Assembly: GCA_015478945.1 (NCBI GenBank)
Contig: JABUQX010118823.1
Coordinates: forward strand, 1 to 10,000
Length of the DNA stretch: 10,000 nucleotides
From: Trachelipus rathkii
Taxonomy: Eukaryota > Arthropoda > Malacostraca > Isopoda > Trachelipodidae
Direction: 5' to 3'
The position numbers and the translations under genes were made by a program. Shown in pieces: positions 1 to 8,076 of this stretch. The notes under the pieces were generated by a model. It was not told the origin of the DNA and did no database searches. It saw only the letters and a list, made by a program, of their open reading frames with translations. Every line of letters starts with the position of its first letter. Positions within the stretch are counted from its first letter, which is position 1.

Positions 1-180
1 ACACCAAAAAACTATTATTTACATCTAATGTTTCACAGACATGAAGGTTCAAATATGAATTAAAGTAATGATGCAATAGATCAGGAGGAGTAAAGAAATG
101 GGGTGGGTAGTTTGCGTTACTGCTTTACTGCATTCCGCTCTCAGTTCAGTATACTATATTTTACGAAGCGTAGATATAAA
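1..180. other. Unassigned AT-rich sequence
   Basis: This opening stretch is of mixed, moderately AT-rich composition. I see no reading frame of note and no recognisable repeat. It is bounded on the right by the A-rich low-complexity block. Confidence 0.5.
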
Positions 181-540
181 CATAAAAAGAAATAAAATAT
201 TTCGAAAAACATTTTTTTTAACAAATAAAATTTTAATAAAATAAAAGTTTTAAAAAATAATTTTTTAAATAAATAAAACTTTAAAAATAAATAAACTTTA
301 AAAAGTAAATAAAAGTTTAAATAAAAAAATTAAAGATAGAATAAAATGTGTATTAAGAAAATAAAAAAATTAAAAAAAAGGGGATACTAGTAAAAAAAAA
401 AAAAAAAATTGTGAAAGTAGCGTAGAAAATAAAACAAAGCTCTAAACATAAAATAAAACTTATAAAATATAAAACTTAAAACAAAAGAGTAAATATAAAA
501 TAAAATTCATAAAATTATAAAAACTTACAGAGAGAGAAGA
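181..540. repeat. A-rich degenerate tandem repeat
   Basis: The top strand is overwhelmingly A with scattered T and very little C or G. An imperfect unit of about 16-19 bases, roughly AAATAAAACTTTAAAA, recurs around 260-325 and again as ATAAAACTTATAAAAT-like copies around 445-525. An uninterrupted A run lies at about 392-408. No coding potential is visible. It may be a decayed satellite or expanded retroposon tails; copies are too diverged to fix a unit with certainty. Confidence 0.5.
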
Positions 541-572
541 AAGTCGTTATAATTAAAAAGCTATGGGTGTCA

Positions 573-600
573 TATTAGGGTAGGTTAGGTTTGGTTAGGA
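573..600 (+). repeat. Degenerate TTAGG telomere-like relic
   Basis: About five imperfect TTAGG-related units (TTAGGG, TAGG, TTAGG, TTTGG, TTAGG) occur in a row. This is the arthropod telomere unit, in the strand orientation opposite to the longer CCTAA array at 6140-6235. The tract is short enough that chance or decay from a longer array cannot be separated. Confidence 0.4.
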
Positions 601-635
601 TAAATTAGACAGGGTATTAAGAAAGATTGAGAGAG

Positions 636-720
636 TGAAGTAACGAGTCACTATTATAAAAAACTAAAAGTGTCTATATATTGTACAACATATAGTTACT
701 ATAGTGATCGTTCGAGTCAC
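636..720. repeat. Imperfect short palindrome
   Basis: An outer pair (CGAGTCACTAT near 644 and ATAGTGATCG near 701) and an inner near-palindrome centred on TTGTACAA at about 681-688 can fold into an imperfect stem. No open reading frame lies in it. It could be a decayed small foldback element; support is weak because the sequence is AT-rich. Confidence 0.3.
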
Positions 721-779
721 GTATGTAATTATTTATTAATAGCTAAATTACCCTTTAAAATTTCATTTTATGTAAAACC

Positions 780-1540
780 CCCATTATTGAGGGTCTGTTC
801 CCCAGCTCATGTGGGGCTTTACCACTTCTGATTCCTCCTGGATTCCTTCGTCGTCCATCCTGCCAATCATTCCGCGCGTTTGTCCTTTTTTTCTCTATTT
901 TTCTTTTGGGACCCCATCGCCGGTGTGCTCAAACACCCTGGAGGGTTCTGAAAACCTTAAAATTGGCTTCTACGTGTACCTAAACATAAAAAATGACACC
1001 TCACATGTCGTACTATATATGTCTGTTTCTAGATCAGATTTCTCCCGCTCCGTCTCCGGCTAATGCTCTGGTTTTGACTCCTATTCCTTCTCAGACTCTT
1101 TCTCATGCCGTTTGGCGATTTTTAACTTTTTTCCCCCTGCACCTTGGCCAGAACACTACATTGGGGGCCAGCACCAACCTCCGGGAGAGAGAAAGGAACT
1201 CGAAACCTCGCCTCCGGCCAGGTCACGCCACCAGATATAGGGGTAAGAAGTGTGATTAAGACCGAAACGCGCAAACTCCTTAAATTAGAGGTTCGATATG
1301 TATTAACCGTACCCCTCCCCACCCTACGCTTTTTCCCTGTAATACCGAAGCATCACTACAGCAAATTCACGGTATCTAGCCAACCAGAGGTGGTATAAAT
1401 TCAGGTCATCCGCCCTAAAACGAGCAGTCGCCGCTTACTTACATTGGTGCGCTGAAAAAAATTCCAAAATTCCTCTGGAGTTCAGGTCATTTCCCAAGTC
1501 AACTGCGGACATGACGGTCAAAATGCAGTCGCTCTTGCGT
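780..1540. other. Unassigned mixed-composition island
   Basis: This island is clearly richer in G and C than its flanks and ends abruptly at a TA microsatellite. Reading frames on both strands reach only 66-88 codons, overlap each other, and resemble no family I recognise. TTCAGGTCAT occurs twice (about 1401 and 1481) and GCAGTCGC twice (about 1425 and 1525), hinting at an old partial duplication. It may be a fragment of a mobile element or plain intergenic DNA. Confidence 0.45.
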
Positions 1541-1541
1541 T

Positions 1542-1699
1542 AAATATATATATAGTATATATAATATATATATACTATATATTATATATATATATATATA
1601 TATTTATTTATATATATATAAGTATATTATATATATATATAATAATAATAGTATATATATATATATATAGTATATATATATATAGATACTATATATATT
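1542..1699. repeat. (TA)n microsatellite tract 1
   Basis: Imperfect TA dinucleotide repeat with interruptions such as TATTTATTTATA, AATAATAATAG and ATAGTATA. It separates the mixed-composition island from the first G-rich module. Confidence 0.9.
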
Positions 1700-1710
1700 A
1701 CGGGACCGAC

Positions 1711-1776
1711 GTTTTTCCTGGTTTTTGGCCGGGGCCGGGGCGCGGGGCCGGGGACGGGGCCGGGGCCGGGCCGGGT
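1711..1776 (+). repeat. G-rich GGGGCC module, copy 1
   Basis: A T-rich leader (about 1711-1728, GTTTTTCCTGGTTTTTGG) runs straight into repeated GGGGCC and related units up to about 1776, followed closely by GCTAAAAT. Several G runs of four sit close together on the + strand, so G-quadruplex formation is plausible. The same leader, G block and GCTAAAA order recurs in the same orientation at 5376-5474, which makes this a dispersed module and not an isolated low-complexity tract. Confidence 0.7.
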
Positions 1777-1965
1777 GTTAGCTAAAATTAGAATGTAGGT
1801 CAAAGAACCTGAAGAGTTTAAAACTCTAGGATGAAATTAAATATACTTTCAATTAATTAATTAATTTAAATTATAAAAAGGAATACATTTAATTAATTAA
1901 ATAAATATTTCCGAAAGAAATTTCTTAGAAAATAATTATTTCTAGAAGAATAGAGTTGTATTTAA
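1777..1965. other. Unassigned AT-rich sequence
   Basis: AT-rich sequence with several ATTAATTAATTAA stretches and no usable reading frame. Its reverse complement around 1890-1950 shows a weak resemblance to the sequence at about 4985-5040, on the far side of the Penelope palindrome; at this base composition that could be chance. Confidence 0.4.
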
Positions 1966-2099
1966 ATATATAGTATATTATATATATATATATTATATAT
2001 ATATATATTAGTTATATATATATATATATATATATTAATATATATATATTATAGTTTATAATACTATATATATAGTATTATATATATATATCTATATAT

Positions 2100-2167
<68 letters not shown>

Positions 2168-2199
2168 TATATATATATATTATTATATATATATATAAT
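1966..2199. repeat. (TA)n microsatellite tract 2
   Basis: Imperfect TA repeat abutting the outer (3') side of the minus-strand Penelope-like copy. Only about 30 bases of non-repeat DNA lie between this tract and the end of detectable arm homology. Confidence 0.9.
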
Positions 2200-2399
2200 T
2201 TAAGAACTACTTTGTCGTAGTGATATAGTTTACCTTAGAGAGTGCAAGCCCTTGGATCTTTTTTAGTATTATGCTTTACTGTCACTTCATTTTATTACAA
2301 AATGTACACAAATTAAAAACATTGTTAAAGACACTTTTTTTAATGAAATAAATTTTAAAAAGGAAAGCTAATTTTCGTACCGACACGCGAGACCTATTC

Positions 2400-3565
2400 A
2401 GGCTAAGGGACTGGATTTCTTTCTTGATCTTCATCAGTTCAATTGTGTTTCAGTTGGTCTGCTATTTTTTCATGGTGTTGTTGAAATATTTGATGTTTTC
2501 AGATATTCATTTTGTATAAATTCTATTCTTATCTTCACCGGGATGCTTATTGTGGTTGTTACTATTATAAAATGCAAAGGATTCCATGATTTTGCGATGG
2601 TTTGTGTGATTGATGATATTTCTGATCTTTATATTGTTGATATTGATAGAGTGGGCTGTGTTACGCCTATGACTTGTTAAAGCTGATTTATGCTGTCCTT
2701 GTGCAGGTCATCTGTATGTTGATTTTTTCTTCTTTTGCAAATCTATGGTTTCACCTATATATGTTTTTATTGCAAGTATTGCTGGGGATGTGATATATAC
2801 AGCTTTGGGGGAAATTTTCTTTTCGTTTTGCGGGTTTGAGAATGCTTTTTTTTAAGGGGATGTTATTTGATGGAATGAGGGTTAATATTTTTTGGTAATA
2901 TTTTGTTTTAACGAATATAATGTTAATTGAGGAATTGGTAAAAGGAGGTGTGCATTTTTTCGGGGAAAAGGTGTTTTAAGTACCTCTTTTTTGCTTTGTT
3001 AAAATGCTTTTGTGATGAAAAACTCAGGAAAGTAAAGTGATTTGAAAGTATCGTGGATGTATTTAGTTTCTTGTGCTAGAAGAGGGGAGGAGCATATACG
3101 AAAAGCACGGAGAATAGAGATGACAGAACAGCCAATTTTGTGTGTTTGGGGAATTAGATAGCCAATGTATAATAGTTGGGTGCGAATGTTGGTTTTTCTA
3201 TATATAGTAAATTGCAAGTAATTGTTATCCATGTGATTTAAGGTTTCGAGGAAGGCGGATAGAGTTTGTTGAAGGCATTTCTATTCGTAACTGAACCTGA
3301 AGGTGAATAGAGGGTATATATTGTTGGTAGGACATCATTAGGGTTGGTGTTGTGAGGGAGGGGAGAACATAGAAATGTCAATTAATATCTAATCCATAAC
3401 TAATTGTTTATAAAGGTGGGCTGTAAAAATTGATGAAATTCTGTTTAGTTCCTATAATTATGTTAACTGAGTATCGGGAGACAGTGGGGATCCCATACTA
3501 AGGCCGAAAGTTTGTTTGTAATATTTGCATTAAAAATGAGAGAAGTTATGTTGTAATGAGAGATT
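2400..3565 (-). pseudogene. Penelope-like RT/GIY-YIG polyprotein, copy A
   Basis: Remnant of the single retroelement ORF that couples an outward-reading reverse transcriptase to a GIY-YIG nuclease for target-primed insertion. On the minus strand, 3520-3479 encodes YKQTFGLSMGSPLS, the conserved RT block before the catalytic aspartates. The catalytic YVDD is destroyed: the matching site near 3377-3387 reads tyrosine, stop, leucine, threonine. The longest open stretch (3232-2999, 77 codons) contains the YRK segment and the downstream thumb-like region. A GIY-YIG-type domain follows at about 2805-2540: an IYHIP segment with cysteines, then IY, a glycine and GET with small indels, an arginine/histidine stretch, and MES near 2588 carrying the likely catalytic glutamate. 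In-frame stops and single-base shifts occur throughout. The N-terminal half of a usual ORF of about 700-900 residues is absent. Not functional. Confidence 0.8.
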
Positions 3566-3599
3566 GGCCTTCTCGTTTCATATATTAAAACATCTCATT
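3566..3599. other. Spacer at centre of the Penelope palindrome
   Basis: These 34 bases lie between the innermost matching decamers of the two arms (AATCTCTCAT at 3600-3609 and its complement at 3556-3565). The two halves of the spacer do not pair with each other. This is where the two 5'-truncated copies meet. Confidence 0.65.
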
Positions 3600-4640
3600 A
3601 ATCTCTCATATATATGGAACTAACAGAATTTTATCATAATTTACCCCACCCTTTATTAAACAATAGTTTGGCTTAGATATGTAGATGACATTTTTGTTTC
3701 CCTCCCTCACAACACCAACCTAATGATGTCAAACTTATTAATTCCTATCATCCTTCACGTTCAGTATACGATAGAATGCCTCAAAAACTCTATCCCCTTC
3801 CTCGATACCTTAATCACATGGAATAACAATCACTTGCATTTACTATATATAGAAACAACATTCGCACCAAACTATATACATTGGCTATCTAATCATTCCC
3901 AAACACAAAATTAGCTGTTCTGTCATCTCTATTTCTCCGTGCTTTTCGTAATATGCTCTCCCCCTCTTCTAGCACAAGAAACTAAATACCCAATACTTTC
4001 AAATACTTTTACTATCCTGAGTTTTTCATCACAAAACATTTAACAAAGCAAAAAAGAGGTCCTATAGCACCTTTCCCCCGAAAAATAGCCAACACTATCT
4101 TTTTACCTAATCTCATTACGCATTATATTCGTTAATACAAATATTACCCAAAAAATTTACCCTCATTCCAATCAAATAACATCACGCTTAAAAACATTTC
4201 AAACCCCAAAACAAAGAAAATGCTCCCCCAAAGCTTCGTTATTCCACATCCCTGCAATACTTGCCTAACATATTACGGTGAACCATGATTTGAAAAGAAG
4301 AAAAAATCACAATACAGATGACCTGCAGCAAGGACAGCATAAATTCAGTTTTAACAAGTCATAGGCGTACACAGGCCACTCTATCAATATCAACACTATA
4401 AAGATGATCAGAAATATTAATCACACGAACCATCGCAAATCATGGAATCCTTTTGCAATTATAATAGTAACAACTACAATAAGCATCCCGGTGAGGTTAA
4501 GATAGATTTTATACAAATGAATATCTGAAAACATCAAATATTCAACAACACCATGAAGAAAATAGGCAGACCAACTGAGAACCACATTGAGACTGATGGA
4601 AGAGTCAAGACAAGAATTCCAGGTCCTTTAGCCCTGAATA
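3600..4640 (+). pseudogene. Penelope-like RT/GIY-YIG polyprotein, copy B
   Basis: Second, outward-facing copy of the same retroelement ORF. A frame open from 3660 to 3914 encodes WLRYVDDIFV, with the catalytic YVDD at 3678-3689, and then SIPFLDTLI (IPFLD at 3792-3806), both typical of Penelope-family reverse transcriptases. The next block, with CSPPLLAQETKY-like residues matching copy A, is in shifted frames at about 3915-4040. The GIY-YIG region follows at about 4230-4500 and keeps the catalytic-glutamate region near 4440. Compared with copy A about 97 bases are missing between 3609 and 3616, removing the conserved MGSPLS block. Many one-base indels against copy A break the frame. The element is truncated at its 5' side in the same region as copy A. 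Not functional. Confidence 0.82.
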
Positions 4641-4825
4641 GGCTCTATGGATCGCGTTGTCGAGTCCGGAAAATAGCTTTCCTTTTTAAAAATTTGATTC
4701 AATTAAAAAAGAAGTGTCTTTAACAATGTTTTTAAATTGTGTTTGTATACATTTAGTAATAAAATGAAGTGACAGTAAGGCATAATACTAAAAAAGAATC
4801 CAGGGCGGGTCCTCTCTACAAGGTA

Positions 4826-4870
4826 TATAAATACTATATATATATTATATATATATATATATATGATATA

Positions 4871-4959
<89 letters not shown>

Positions 4960-4982
4960 GATATATATAAATATAAATATAT
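4826..4982. repeat. (TA)n microsatellite tract 3
   Basis: TA repeat that begins directly at the outer end of the plus-strand Penelope-like copy. Reading frames through it encode only Tyr-Ile alternation and are not genes. Confidence 0.9.
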
Positions 4983-5375
4983 GTATTATTCTAAAAAAAA
5001 AATAATTTTGAAAAGAGATTTCGGAAAAATATTTAATTTTTTTGAAGATATTTATTTAAATAAATAATAAATACATTAATATTATTAACAATTATATTTA
5101 TTATCCTTTTTTCCGAATTCGTTTATGATATTAACAATTTCGAATATTTTTATGTTAAAACTCGGAAAATTATAATTTGGCCTCATTTTTAATTTGAAAT
5201 CATAAGTTAATACAAAAAAAAATTGCTTATATTTAGGTATGTTTATATATTTTGGCAATCAAATTATCACAAAGGAGTATGGAACTTAAATATATTTTTT
5301 TATTTTGTTTGATCTAACCCTCTATTATTTAGTGTAAGTTTATTGTAAATTTACAGTTAACCCGGTAGAAAACCC
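4983..5375. other. Unassigned AT-rich sequence
   Basis: AT-rich unique-looking DNA with oligo-A runs and no reading frame worth annotating. It separates TA tract 3 from the second G-rich module. I see nothing else in it beyond the weak flank resemblance described for 1777-1965. Confidence 0.45.
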
Positions 5376-5474
5376 CGGTTTTCCCTGATTTTTGGCAGGG
5401 GCCGGGGCCGGGGCCGGGGTCGCTAAAAATGGCCGGGGTTGGCCGGGGCGGGGCCGGGGCCGGGGCCCGGTCGG
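5376..5474 (+). repeat. G-rich GGGGCC module, copy 2
   Basis: The leader CGGTTTTCCCTGATTTTTGG (5376-5395) is followed by three GGGGCC-type units, TCGCTAAAAATGG, and a second G-rich run to about 5474. Order, strand and leader match the copy at 1711-1776. Multiple closely spaced runs of four G on the + strand make a G-quadruplex plausible. It lies immediately before another TA microsatellite. Confidence 0.7.
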
Positions 5475-5488
5475 TTCCTAATCATATT

Positions 5489-5514
5489 CTATATATATAT
5501 ATATATATATATTA

Positions 5515-5545
<31 letters not shown>

Positions 5546-5556
5546 TACATATATAT

Positions 5557-5600
<44 letters not shown>
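5489..5600. repeat. (TA)n microsatellite tract 4
   Basis: TA repeat with a short ACACACACA interruption around 5535-5543, the only CA-type interruption noticed in the window. Confidence 0.9.
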
Positions 5601-5602
<2 letters not shown>

Positions 5603-5902
5603 TGAAGATGCATAAAACCGGAAAAAGATGAGGGCACTTTTAAAAAAAAGTTTATTTAAATGAAAAATTAGATAATATTTATTAAATATAAAAATCGTCT
5701 TTAGAAGTATTACAAATTTTATTAAAAAATAATAATTAATGAAATAAAATATGTGATTTATCTAACGTTTGCAGGCGTATTATTTATGCTATATAAACTA
5801 GTTACGTACGCATTATTTGATTCGTCAGTAATAGTTATGACACGACAATCTTGAGTTTGTCTTGTTGAATTGTTAAATAACATAAATTCAGTTTAGGATT
5901 GA
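5601..5902. other. Unassigned AT-rich island
   Basis: Island of mixed AT-rich DNA between two TA tracts. No reading frame, repeat termini or RNA gene recognised. Confidence 0.45.
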
Positions 5903-6109
<207 letters not shown>

Positions 6110-6139
6110 TCATGTGAATTCAACGAAAAAAACGAACTG

Positions 6140-6234
6140 ACCTGACGTGACCTGACCTAACCTAACCTAACTAACCTAACCTAACCTAACCTAACCTAAG
6201 TAACCTACCCAAACCTAACGTAAATTAACCTAAC

Positions 6235-6235
<1 letters not shown>
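6140..6235 (-). repeat. Interstitial telomeric (CCTAA)n array
   Basis: The core at 6156-6199 is eight exact CCTAA units plus one four-base CTAA unit. Variant units flank it (CCTGA and CGTGA before, CCTACC, CCAAA and AACGTAAATT after). Read on the minus strand this is TTAGG, the telomere repeat of most arthropods. The array is short, internally degenerating at both edges, and is sandwiched between TA tracts 5 and 6. It may be a relic of telomere addition at a repaired break, of telomerase-primed insertion, or of an ancient end fusion. Confidence 0.9.
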
Positions 6236-6279
<44 letters not shown>

Positions 6280-6295
6280 TATATATATATATATA

Positions 6296-6337
<42 letters not shown>
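6236..6337. repeat. (TA)n microsatellite tract 6
   Basis: TA repeat beginning directly on the last degenerate telomeric unit (CCTAACG then TATATA), with no unique DNA between. Confidence 0.92.
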
Positions 6338-6341
<4 letters not shown>

Positions 6342-6616
6342 TATTTAAGTTTTCCAATAAAAAAAATAAAGAAAACTTATAATTTGGTGCCAGCCAGAAT
6401 AGTTTAAAGCAAATGTCGTACAGTTGTCGTCTGTCTATAAATGGAGAACGTAAAATCGCGGAGTATAAATTTTTTCATATTGAAAAATTTAGTTAATTAT
6501 TTTTTTTTAAACAAATTAGTATGATTTTTAGGTTCAACATATATTTATGAAACTTTTATTCTAAATGAAGTTCTTTGAAAAGTCTATAGTTTTTCTTCCG
6601 TTATTATGCAACTTGA

Positions 6617-6617
<1 letters not shown>
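6338..6617. other. Unassigned AT-rich island
   Basis: AT-rich island between TA tracts 6 and 7. Contains T and A homopolymer runs but no reading frame or recognisable element end. Confidence 0.45.
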
Positions 6618-6663
<46 letters not shown>

Positions 6664-6840
6664 ATATCATATAAATAAGCTACTACTATATAATATATAT
6701 ATATATAGTATATATAATATATATAATATATATATATTTTATATATATATACTATATATATATATATTATATATATATATATATATAATATATATATATA
6801 TATTTATTATATATATATTAATATTATTAATATATATATA
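6618..6840. repeat. (TA)n microsatellite tract 7
   Basis: Imperfect TA repeat running right up to the left terminal inverted repeat of the hAT element. Confidence 0.92.
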
Positions 6841-6850
6841 CCGTGGCGTA
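6841..6850 (+). repeat. hAT left terminal inverted repeat
   Basis: CCGTGGCGTA; the eight inner bases pair exactly with the right end. The second base differs from the family-typical CAGTGGCG. Confidence 0.75.
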
Positions 6851-7039
6851 TTTGGGGGGGCCTGGGGGGCCCCCCCCGAAATTTTCTAGACACTCAAAAT
6901 TTTTAAGTATCATATCCGTTAATAATAAAGTGCAGAAGTTAAATTAATTTTATTTAATTCGTCGCTGTCAGGAACAAATCTCGTCTCGTAAGTCCATTAG
7001 TTAAAAACTAAACTGGAAACCATCTGAAAAATGCAACAT

Positions 7040-7678
7040 TAGAATTTCAGCTGATTTTTGAAGAATGTGTAAGCACATCTGCAAATCTGAACTGAGTATT
7101 GAAATGCTGTACCAAGAATTCACAAATTCCAAAAATACAGACTCAACATTCCTACTTCCGATCCACAGCATATTAACGCACATCCATTTTTATACCATTT
7201 TGGAAGATTTAATATCAGCATTAGGAGAGAGGTTTTTTTTTAAATTTTCCTTGCATTTGTCATACCGAACGGTTTAATGTGTCATATGAGAGATAAAAGA
7301 ATTGTGTTAATATTTAGCAAGAAGATCTCGAAAGCCCAAATGAAGATTTAGTTAAAAGAGAATGGGATTTATGGAAGTTGAAATGGCACCACAGCACAGA
7401 TCGCCCAAAACCGCAATAGATGGACTTCTATTTTCTTGTTCGCAGTCACAATTTCCAATATTTACATCTTGTGTTGCAAATACTGGCAATTTTAATCCGT
7501 GTGTAATGCTTCAGTAGAAAGAAGCTTTTCACCATTAAGACTTGAAAACCTACTTGAGAATACTATTGGAGATGAAAGACTTATTGTAACATCGAAATAT
7601 TGAAATAAAATTGAAGATGTTATCTCTAGACTACGCTCACTCTCATGTCAGGCGATTAAATTTAACATTTTAAGGTAA
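7040..7678 (+). pseudogene. hAT transposase C-terminal remnant
   Basis: Degenerate end of a hAT transposase, probably of the DUF4371/P52rIPK-like group; it would have cut and rejoined the element's ends as a dimer. Blocks appear in order but in three frames: LEDLISALGERF around 7200-7233; LVKREWDLWKLKW around 7348-7386; RPKTAID-like residues near 7405; a QILAIL segment near 7478-7495; then ASVERSFS.LRL...L...TIGDERL at 7508-7585, the hallmark of the hAT dimerisation domain. The last frame ends KFNILR and a stop at 7676-7678, after an in-frame TGA at 7601. The full protein is normally about 600-700 residues; the N-terminal zinc finger and most of the catalytic core are missing. One-base shifts separate the blocks. 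Not functional. Confidence 0.8.
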
Positions 7679-7750
7679 GATGTTTTAGTAATTCATATAA
7701 ATTCTTAACATCCCATTTTTCCTTAGGAATTTAATATTTTGTCCTTCACA

Positions 7751-7802
7751 TTTATATATATATCTATATATTATATATATTATACATATATATAATATAT
7801 TA

Positions 7803-7838
<36 letters not shown>

Positions 7839-7905
7839 ATATAATATATATATATATATAATAGTACTATATATATATATATTATAGTATTATATATCTA
7901 TCTAC

Positions 7906-7937
<32 letters not shown>

Positions 7938-8020
7938 TATATATATATAGTATATATTATATATATTATTATATATATTATATTATATATGTATTATATA
8001 TAATATATATATATAATTAT
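7751..8020. repeat. (TA)n microsatellite tract 8, inside the hAT element
   Basis: Imperfect TA repeat lying between the transposase stop and the right end of the hAT element. The only tract here that is clearly internal to a protein-coding type of transposon. Confidence 0.92.
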
Positions 8021-8065
8021 AAAGAACTTTTTGTTTGGCCCCCCGAAAAAAAACAAATTCTCTTC

Positions 8066-8075
8066 TACGCCACTA
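8066..8075 (-). repeat. hAT right terminal inverted repeat
   Basis: TACGCCACTA, the inverse of the left end apart from the outermost two positions. A TA repeat starts within three bases. Confidence 0.75.
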
Positions 8076-8076
8076 G

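Larger units (their letters stand above)
2231..4825. mobile_element. Head-to-head Penelope-like retroelement palindrome
   Basis: Two diverged copies of the same sequence lie in opposite orientation: arm 1 at 2231-3565 (minus) and arm 2 at 3600-4825 (plus). Alignment by eye is continuous over nearly the whole length, for example around 2560-2755 against the reverse complement of 4285-4490. The innermost match is a 10-base stem (3556-3565 with 3600-3609) around a 34-base spacer. Reverse-transcriptase and GIY-YIG remnants in both arms identify a Penelope-like element of the endonuclease-bearing type. Both copies point outward, share the same 5' limit inside the reverse transcriptase, and end next to TA microsatellites. 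Partial inverted partner copies are a known feature of Penelope insertions; a hairpin-type inverted duplication of one truncated copy would look the same. Confidence 0.85.
6841..8075 (+). mobile_element. hAT-type DNA transposon, internally deleted
   Basis: Left end CCGTGGCGTA (6841-6850) and right end TACGCCACTA (8066-8075) are near-perfect inverted repeats resembling the CAGTGGCGTA ends common in hAT elements. Inside the left end is a G/C tract ending in G6C8 (6864-6877), and GGCCCCCC stands near the right end (8037-8044). The interior encodes only the C-terminal part of a hAT transposase, so most of the gene has been lost. A TA microsatellite of about 270 bases has grown inside the 3' part. 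The eight-base target duplication cannot be judged because both flanks are TA repeat. Confidence 0.82.

Noticed and set aside
1170..1240. tRNA-derived SINE promoter on the minus strand (GGTTTCGAGTTCC like a B box)
   Set aside because: One extra base relative to the B box, and no A box or tRNA fold could be traced.
809..1398. Three overlapping plus-strand frames and one minus-strand frame of 66-88 codons
   Set aside because: They overlap in competing frames, match no family I recognise, and show no consistent domain or splice structure.
2405..2440. Hammerhead ribozyme in the Penelope 3' region (CTGATGA on the minus strand at 2431-2437, GAAA about 11 bases on)
   Set aside because: Penelope elements can carry hammerheads, but the bases between the two core words do not form stem II, and the words lie in the still-coding tail of the ORF.
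4769..4957. 62-codon plus-strand frame rich in Tyr-Ile
   Set aside because: It is the translation of a TA microsatellite joined to the 3' end of the Penelope-like copy; no gene.
7001..7183. 60-codon minus-strand frame inside the hAT element
   Set aside because: It is antisense to the recognisable hAT transposase remnant.
7675..7726. Possible 52-base GT-AG intron (GTAAGA ... CCTTAG)
   Set aside because: The transposase frame stops at 7676-7678 exactly there, and nothing recognisable continues after the putative acceptor.
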